From Ga0077555 sp963741565 (lineage in GTDB: Bacteria > Pseudomonadota > Alphaproteobacteria > Rhizobiales > Hyphomicrobiaceae): a stretch of 64,000 bases of DNA. This document shows, in pieces, positions 62,660-64,000 of the stretch; positions within the stretch are counted from its first letter, which is position 1; each line of letters starts with the position of its first letter. The position numbers and the translations under genes were made by a program. The notes beneath the pieces are model-generated. The model was not told the origin of the DNA, made no database searches, and saw only the letters and a program-made list of their open reading frames with translations. Where the stretch lies: NCBI GenBank assembly GCA_963741565.1, contig CAVUIK010000002.1, positions 282,658 to 346,657 on the forward strand, given 5' to 3'.

Positions 62660-63874
62660 TCAGGCGTTAATGTAGGGGCCGGGTACGAAGAACCTTGGGG
62701 CGACGGCCTTGAGGGCTGAATTCTCGCTTGCCGAGCCGACCGTGCGAATGCCTTGAAGCAGTGCTCCGGCCGTTGTCTCGGTCCAAAACCAAGTGTCGAG
62801 CTGGCGACTGGAGGGCGCGGGGCCAGAAGCCTGTGCTGCCTCGCCGTAGTAGGCCTTGAGGTCGTCGGCAAGGAAGCGGATGGCCAGCGCCGTCGACGGC
62901 AATTTCGGCGGCGGCAATGGGAGTGCGCCCGCGAGGACGGTCGCTGCGTAATCGGGCCAGGCATCGGGTGGCTGTTGCGAGATGCCGACCATGGTGCGCC
63001 CACGGCTGGCTCTCGCATTTTCGTAGTGCGGCGCGAGTAGCGCCATCTCGGCGGTGAGCGCGCGGGTCCACCCCGCGACGTCGCTGTGGAGAAGAGCGGC
63101 GGGCCCCTTCAGCTCGACGGGGGGGCGCCAGCCGGGGCGATCCTGAGCACTGGGTGCGTCATGGGGATAAGTCTCGAGGATAACGGGGCCGTCGGTACGC
63201 TCGAGCAAATTAAGGGCGGCAACCAGAACATCACGCTGGAACGCGGCATCGCCTGGCTCGCCGAGCGGGCGGCCGAGCTGGAACGGCACGAACAGGCTTC
63301 GCGGCGGTTTGGCCTTTTCGAGATGCGGCAGGACAAGGCCGATGACCACCGTGGGAATCCCCCGGGCTTCGATCTTGTGGGCGAGCGCGCTCACGGCGCG
63401 CGTGCAGAACGGTCAAACCGGTGAAAAGAGCACCGCGTCGATCCGGTCGCGCTCGAACCGGGCGACGAGGGCGGAGACCGTTTCCTCCATGGTGGCCGGA
63501 TCGGTCGAGCCCATCACCGCGAAATGTGAGTCAGCAACGGATCCAATCGTGCCGTCATCGGCAAGCTCACGCAGGCGGTCGATCGGATAGGCGACATTGA
63601 TGTCGCGCTGGAAGCCGCTGCGATCGTAGTTGATCGAGACGTGGCTCATGCGGATGTCGGCGGCCGGCATCGCCGCCGGCAGCTCGCGGAACTCGGCAGA
63701 GCCCGGCAGGAACGGTGCTTCGTCGCGATGGTGGAGTGCTGCCGACGTGACAATCGCGACCCGGCGCTTTGCCAGAGGCGGCCCTGCGACCCAGGGATGC
63801 GTGTCGGGCGACGGAATGGCGAGCCCCAATACGGCGGTTTGGGTCGGTTCGGGGATATCCTCAGTACGCGCCAA
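62660..63874 (-). CDS. GrdB-like reductase family protein, candidate selenoprotein with in-frame TGA
   Basis: 404 residues if TGA at 63413-63415 is read as selenocysteine (residue 154). The start is TTG 63874, with GGAGGG just upstream. The frame before and after TGA is continuous and both sides match the glycine/sarcosine/betaine reductase selenoprotein B family: RRVAIVTSAALHHRDEAPFL, MSHVSINYDRSGFQRDINVA and DDGTIGSVADSHFAVMGSTD before, then VLFSPV-U-PFC-TRAVSALAHKIEARG. The U-x-x-C is at the family's Sec site. A hairpin fitting a bacterial SECIS lies 11 nt after TGA. Classical GrdB makes acetyl phosphate with other Grd proteins. These alphaproteobacterial forms stand alone and the substrate is unknown. 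Without selA/selB/selC the product would be truncated at 153 residues. Confidence 0.8.
63385..63401 (-). promoter_or_regulatory. Candidate bacterial SECIS hairpin
   Basis: On the minus strand, 11 nt after TGA, GCGCGC (63401-63396), loop CGTGA (63395-63391) and GCGCGC (63390-63385) form a 6-bp perfect stem with a 5-nt loop carrying G in the second position. Distance from TGA to the loop is 17 nt. Both fit the known geometry of bacterial SECIS elements (short stem, G early in the loop, loop about 16-37 nt after the UGA). Confidence 0.65.
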
Positions 63875-63940
63875 GCGGCCCTCCGTGGTTTCGGGTTTCG
63901 TTGGGCATTGTGTACGCGGTTCGCGGCCAAGGCGAATGAT

Positions 63941-63966
63941 AATCCTTCAGCCGCGGCTGAAGGATT
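63941..63966. promoter_or_regulatory. Perfect 26-bp palindrome upstream of the GrdB-like gene
   Basis: AATCCTTCAGCCG followed directly by CGGCTGAAGGATT is a perfect 13-bp inverted repeat without spacer. It lies 67 bp upstream of the TTG start. It may be a terminator of an upstream gene outside the window or a dimeric-regulator operator; no long T-run follows. Confidence 0.6.
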
Positions 63967-64000
63967 GCTCATGTTCGTCCGGCTCGTAGTGCTGTCAGAC

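Noticed and set aside
63413..63415. TGA as an ordinary nonsense mutation or frameshift in the GrdB-like gene
   Set aside because: Phase is unchanged and family similarity continues on both sides; the TGA is at the known Sec position and is followed by a SECIS-like hairpin. Still needs selABC to be confirmed.

Overview
The window is a GC-rich chromosomal segment of an alphaproteobacterium, most likely of the order Hyphomicrobiales (Rhizobiales). I cannot resolve the genus. The evidence is the gene order lytic transglycosylase - dapA - smpB, the lineage-typical small families (RcdA/DUF1465, DUF1192, DUF1127, DUF1036, DUF2076, DUF1244), and the Cys-less L36 and L31 proteins. HWE-type kinase signalling and intergenic TGTCATCC...GGATGACA palindromic elements point the same way.

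Layout. 1-16 kb: a truncated PLP enzyme, lytic transglycosylase, dapA, smpB, cysS, a GFA-family protein, citramalate synthase, an envelope protein, an N-formylglutamate amidohydrolase joined to DUF1244, glycerate kinase, small secreted proteins and L36. Two repeat families fill the gaps (hairpin repeats near smpB, 142-bp inverted-repeat elements behind cysS). 16-27 kb: tRNA-Val(GAC), a frameshifted CoA-transferase, a DUF3754 protein, prmA, two DUF1127 proteins, aminopeptidase P, a phosphate transporter with its DUF47 partner, L31, RcdA and DUF1192. 27-42 kb: cysD (with an unusual N-terminal HTH-like region) and cysNC for sulfate activation, an ABC-F ATPase, a frameshifted TrmJ-type methyltransferase, an EamA permease, a sulfotransferase that could use the PAPS made by CysNC, NAD kinase, CutA, the eda/kdgK pair and a repeat-rich coiled-coil protein. 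42.5-44.8 kb: a stretch with no clear neighbours, carrying a membrane protein with a primase-like C-terminus. 44.8-53.7 kb: aldehyde dehydrogenase, a TadG-like VWA protein and a tungsten-type aldehyde:ferredoxin oxidoreductase operon (four-cluster ferredoxin, AOR, FAD reductase, MoaD-like protein, UbiE-like methyltransferase, small protein). 53.7-64 kb: DJ-1/PfpI protein, haloacid dehalogenase, a MASE1-PAS-HWE kinase followed by two receiver proteins and a NYN-domain protein, a DSD1-family PLP enzyme, DUF2076, GST, a cupin and a GrdB-like protein.

The most interesting item is the GrdB-like gene at 62660-63874. It is interrupted by one in-frame TGA in a U-x-x-C context and followed by a 17-nt hairpin 11 nt downstream, as expected of a bacterial selenocysteine insertion element. 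Next are the kinase / two receivers / NYN cluster, the AOR operon with two extra genes, and the HTH-CysD and amidohydrolase-DUF1244 fusions.

Caution on quality: at least seven frameshifts occur in otherwise intact genes (16275-17493, 32704-33331, two in 33941-34716, 44840-46276, 52403-52655, 60104-60839). Every one is repaired by removing a single base, and most lie in short homopolymers. This looks like systematic base over-calling rather than gene decay, so the fusions should also be rechecked.
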